From JAATGA01 sp047605605 (GTDB lineage: Bacteria; Pseudomonadota; Alphaproteobacteria; Rhodobacterales; Rhodobacteraceae), in the NCBI GenBank assembly GCA_047605605.1, contig JASGFG010000108.1, positions 1 to 7,986 of the forward strand: a stretch of DNA of 7,986 nt, written 5' to 3'. The notes below the pieces were generated by a model that was not told where the DNA came from, searched no databases, and saw only the letters and a list, made by a program, of their open reading frames with translations. This document shows, one piece after another, positions 6,707 through 7,986 of the stretch. Within the stretch, counting starts at the first letter, position 1, and every line of letters starts with the position of its first letter. The position numbers were made by a program, and so were the translations under genes.

Positions 6707-7026
6707 TTCGGCCGGCGGGCCAACTCCGCCATCGCTAAATATGCGCTCGCCTTGCGCAGGATCTCGCTGGCTTGGTGCAGCTCCTAGTTCTCCCGCTCCA
6801 GCGCTATCAACTGATCGGCCATATCGGTCGAGATACCGGCACGTTTGCTGCTGTCGACCTCGGCCTTCTTGATCCACCCATTCAGGGTCTGGGGCGCACA
6901 GCCGATCCTCGCGGAAATCGACATCACTGCCTGCCAGGGTGACCCATGCAGACCCTCATTGTCGAAAACCAGGCGCACCGCAAGCTCGCGCATTTCGGGG
7001 GGAAACCTGTTCGCCGTCTTGTTCAC
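6700..7026 (-). pseudogene. IS3-family transposase OrfA, interrupted by an in-frame stop
   Basis: The helix-turn-helix protein of an IS3-family element, which binds the IS ends. The GTG at 7026 is preceded by AAGGTGGAG and opens NKTANRFPPEMRELAVRL, then ARIGCAPQTLNGWIKKAE (the HTH) and DMADQLIALEREN. A TAG at 6786-6784 follows. Reading past it in the same frame continues the family's leucine-rich coiled coil (ELHQASEILRKASAYLAMAEL), so the TAG is a nonsense mutation, probably from a Gln or Lys codon, and not the natural end. The intact part is only 80 residues. The far boundary given is approximate, because orfA normally overlaps the start of orfB. Confidence 0.82.
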
Positions 7027-7079
7027 GATGCTCCACCTTGCGCAGGAGTTGGAGCTTCCGGTAAACCCGGCGCGGTTCA
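7027..7079 (-). repeat. Left terminal region of the IS3-family remnant
   Basis: Reading leftward from 7079 on the minus strand, the sequence starts TGAACCGCGCCGGG. It begins with the TG that IS3-family terminal repeats carry, and lies 53 nt ahead of the orfA GTG, the usual leader length. The exact repeat length cannot be set because the opposite end is missing. Confidence 0.6.
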
Positions 7080-7099
7080 ATCCCTTTGGTCAAAACGAC

Positions 7100-7780
7100 C
7101 TAGCGTTGCGTGTTCGAATGAAGATGATCCATTCCAGTTTGTAAACTGTTCAGGGTGTGCCGGTAGTGGCCGCGGACTGTCCGCTCGATCCCCTCGACAT
7201 CCTTTCTTTCGAAAGCATCGATTATTTCCTGATGCTCTTTCACAACATCGGTCAGGCGGCCAGGCAATTTAATGCTCTTATAGCGATAACCACGGCTGGC
7301 CTCATATAATGTATTCAGGATGGAATTGAGCCGCGGAGCATTGCAGGAGTCCCAGATTGGACGGTGGAATTCATAGTTCAGGCTTACGAAGATCTCCTCA
7401 TCATCTTCGATGTTGCACTGTTCGATGCGCGCGTTGGTTTCCTTCATCTGCGCCAACAATTCAGGCGTCATGTTCGGCATGGCAAGCTGGGCGGCCAGAC
7501 CTTCCAGCACCGCGCGCATCTCAAAAATCTCTCGCAGATCAGTCACCGAGATGCCGTTGACTACCGCACCGCGATGCGGAATCAGCGTCACGAGGCCGGT
7601 CGCGGCCTCAAGCCGCTGCAGTGCCTCGCGCACGGGCATCCGGCTCATGCCGAATTCGCTCGCGAGGTCAGCCGTCATGAGGCGCTGTCCGGGCTTGTAA
7701 TCAGCGTTCAGGACACGTTCCTTGATCGCCCCATACACAATATCCTGCATGGTGCGGTGCTTTTCCAGAGGCGCTGCCAT
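7100..7780 (-). CDS. GntR-family transcriptional regulator, FCD (FadR C-terminal) subfamily
   Basis: A cytoplasmic DNA-binding repressor or activator whose C-terminal domain senses a small acid, often a sugar acid. With the ATG at 7780 it has 226 residues, normal for the family. The winged helix is at about 10-75 (YGAIKERVLNADYKPGQRL, then LASEFGMSRMPVREALQRLEA and the wing HRGAVV). The all-helical FCD domain covers about 85-215. Its metal-site residues are visible as N135 and H139 (NYEFH), H183 (KEHQEI) and H205 (RGHYRH). A GTG at 7864 would add 28 residues and overlap the upstream gene's stop (GTGA). I prefer 7780 because GntR proteins usually start shortly before the HTH, and a good promoter lies between the two starts. 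The gene converges on the sugar-acid operon and is the obvious candidate regulator, though separated from it by an IS remnant. It looks less GC-rich than the operon. Confidence 0.85.
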   Translation of the reverse strand: MAAPLEKHRTMQDIVYGAIKERVLNADYKPGQRLMTADLASEFGMSRMPVREALQRLEAATGLVTLIPHRGAVVNGISVTDLREIFEMRAVLEGLAAQLAMPNMTPELLAQMKETNARIEQCNIEDDEEIFVSLNYEFHRPIWDSCNAPRLNSILNTLYEASRGYRYKSIKLPGRLTDVVKEHQEIIDAFERKDVEGIERTVRGHYRHTLNSLQTGMDHLHSNTQR

Positions 7781-7807
7781 TCCCGTCCCAACCTTTTGAA
7801 CCACAGT

Positions 7808-7836
7808 ATCATAATGCCGCAGCCTGGTTGCCGCAA
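7808..7836 (-). promoter_or_regulatory. Candidate sigma70-type promoter for the FCD regulator
   Basis: On the minus strand, TTGCGG (7836-7831) and TATGAT (7813-7808) are separated by exactly 17 bases, close to the consensus -35 and -10. The -10 box lies 27 bases ahead of the ATG at 7780, leaving room for a short leader. This placement supports that start over the upstream GTG at 7864, whose first codons would fall upstream of the promoter. It is a pattern match only. Confidence 0.5.
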
Positions 7837-7837
7837 C
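7827..7837. promoter_or_regulatory. Inverted repeat over the -35 box, possible operator
   Basis: GTTGCCGCAAC is an 11-bp inverted repeat with perfect 5-bp arms around one central base, and it covers the candidate -35 element of the regulator gene. FCD-type GntR proteins often bind short dyads and control their own genes, so autoregulation is possible. The arms are short and chance occurrence in GC-rich DNA is real. Confidence 0.25.
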
Positions 7838-7860
7838 GAGACTACCCGGCAAATCCACAC

Positions 7861-7986
7861 TCACTGGGTCAGAGTCTTACGCCAGCCAAGGCCCGCATCG
7901 GTGCCCTGACGCGGGATATATTCTGCCCCCACCCAACCCGCATAGCCCATTTGATCAAGCGCGCGAAAGATGTTGCAATAGGCAAT
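7861..7986 (-). CDS. Hydroxypyruvate isomerase-like TIM-barrel protein, C-terminal end (5' part outside window)
   Basis: The last 41 codons and TGA (7863-7861) of a minus-strand gene running off the right edge. The readable end, IAYCNIFRALDQMGYAGWVG, followed by AEYIPRQGTDAGLGWRKTLTQ, matches the C-terminus of the hydroxypyruvate isomerase (Hyi/OtnI) group of xylose-isomerase-like TIM barrels. There a final barrel strand ending in (C/A)EY is followed by a T-(E/D)-A-G-L-G-W tail. Hyi interconverts hydroxypyruvate and tartronate semialdehyde; OtnI acts on 2-oxo-tetronate. The regulator gene lies directly downstream on the same strand. If tartronate semialdehyde is an end product of the neighbouring sugar-acid operon, this enzyme would fit the pathway (inference). 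The family call rests on a short stretch and the precise function is open. Confidence 0.7.
   Translation of the reverse strand: MAYCNIFRALDQMGYAGWVGAEYIPRQGTDAGLGWRKTLTQ

Larger units (their letters stand above)
6626..7079 (-). mobile_element. Truncated, decayed IS3-family insertion sequence
   Basis: A remnant of an IS3-family element read on the minus strand. It has a left end beginning TGAACCGCGCCGGG (from 7079 leftward), then orfA, then the first part of orfB in another frame. The element breaks off at about 6626-6629, where it meets the end of the RraA-like gene, so most of orfB (the DDE domain) and the right terminal repeat are missing. orfA also carries an in-frame stop. It cannot move by itself. 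With one end missing, no target-site duplication can be assessed. The family call rests on orfA and orfB motifs; the subgroup is not determined. Confidence 0.85.

Noticed and set aside
3470..6877. 1135-codon open frame on the minus strand
   Set aside because: It lies antisense to the epimerase, IlvD/Edd and RraA-like genes, is rich in Arg, Gly, His and Pro, and shows no domain. It arises from third-position GC bias. Only its first ~80 codons touch real IS OrfB sequence.
7081..7099. Small GGTC/GACC dyad downstream of the regulator as a terminator
   Set aside because: The stem is only 4 bp with a T-containing loop and no T tract on the correct side; too weak to call.
7357..7909. Plus-strand open frames over the regulator
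   Set aside because: Antisense to a clear GntR/FCD gene, with no recognisable motif or ribosome site.

Overview
The window looks like a chromosomal stretch from a GC-rich alphaproteobacterium. The codon use (strong GC at third positions), the tightly overlapped genes and the general look of the proteins suggest a Rhodobacteraceae-type organism such as Paracoccus or Rhodobacter. That placement is inference from style, not from a marker gene.

Layout. (1) Bases 3-350 hold the 3' end of an ABC transporter permease, followed by a strong intrinsic-terminator-like hairpin (357-400). (2) Bases 426-6628 hold six plus-strand genes that are nearly end to end (4-nt and 14-nt overlaps, gaps of 3 and 12 nt): an enolase-superfamily acid-sugar dehydratase, an SMP-30/gluconolactonase-type lactonase, a uronate dehydrogenase (udh), an aldose 1-epimerase, an IlvD/Edd-family sugar-acid dehydratase, and an RraA/HMG-aldolase-fold protein. 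(3) Bases 6626-7079 are a decayed, truncated IS3-family element on the minus strand, abutting the last operon gene. (4) Bases 7100-7986 carry two minus-strand genes: an FCD-type GntR regulator and, upstream of it, the 3' end of a hydroxypyruvate-isomerase-like TIM-barrel gene. A plausible sigma70-type promoter with an inverted repeat over its -35 box lies between them.

How the genes could work together (inference). The permease imports a substrate. The mutarotase equilibrates the anomers of a uronic acid or aldose. The NAD-dependent Udh oxidises C1 to the aldarolactone. The SMP-30 protein opens the lactone. One or both dehydratases remove water to give a 2-keto-3-deoxy acid. The RraA-fold protein is positioned to act as the final retro-aldolase, giving pyruvate plus a short aldehyde. 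A hydroxypyruvate isomerase acting on tartronate semialdehyde nearby would fit that ending. The unusual parts are two unrelated dehydratases in one operon and an RraA-fold protein in place of the usual KdgD, GarL or dehydrogenase steps. No CRISPR, tRNA, rRNA, phage or defence genes were seen.
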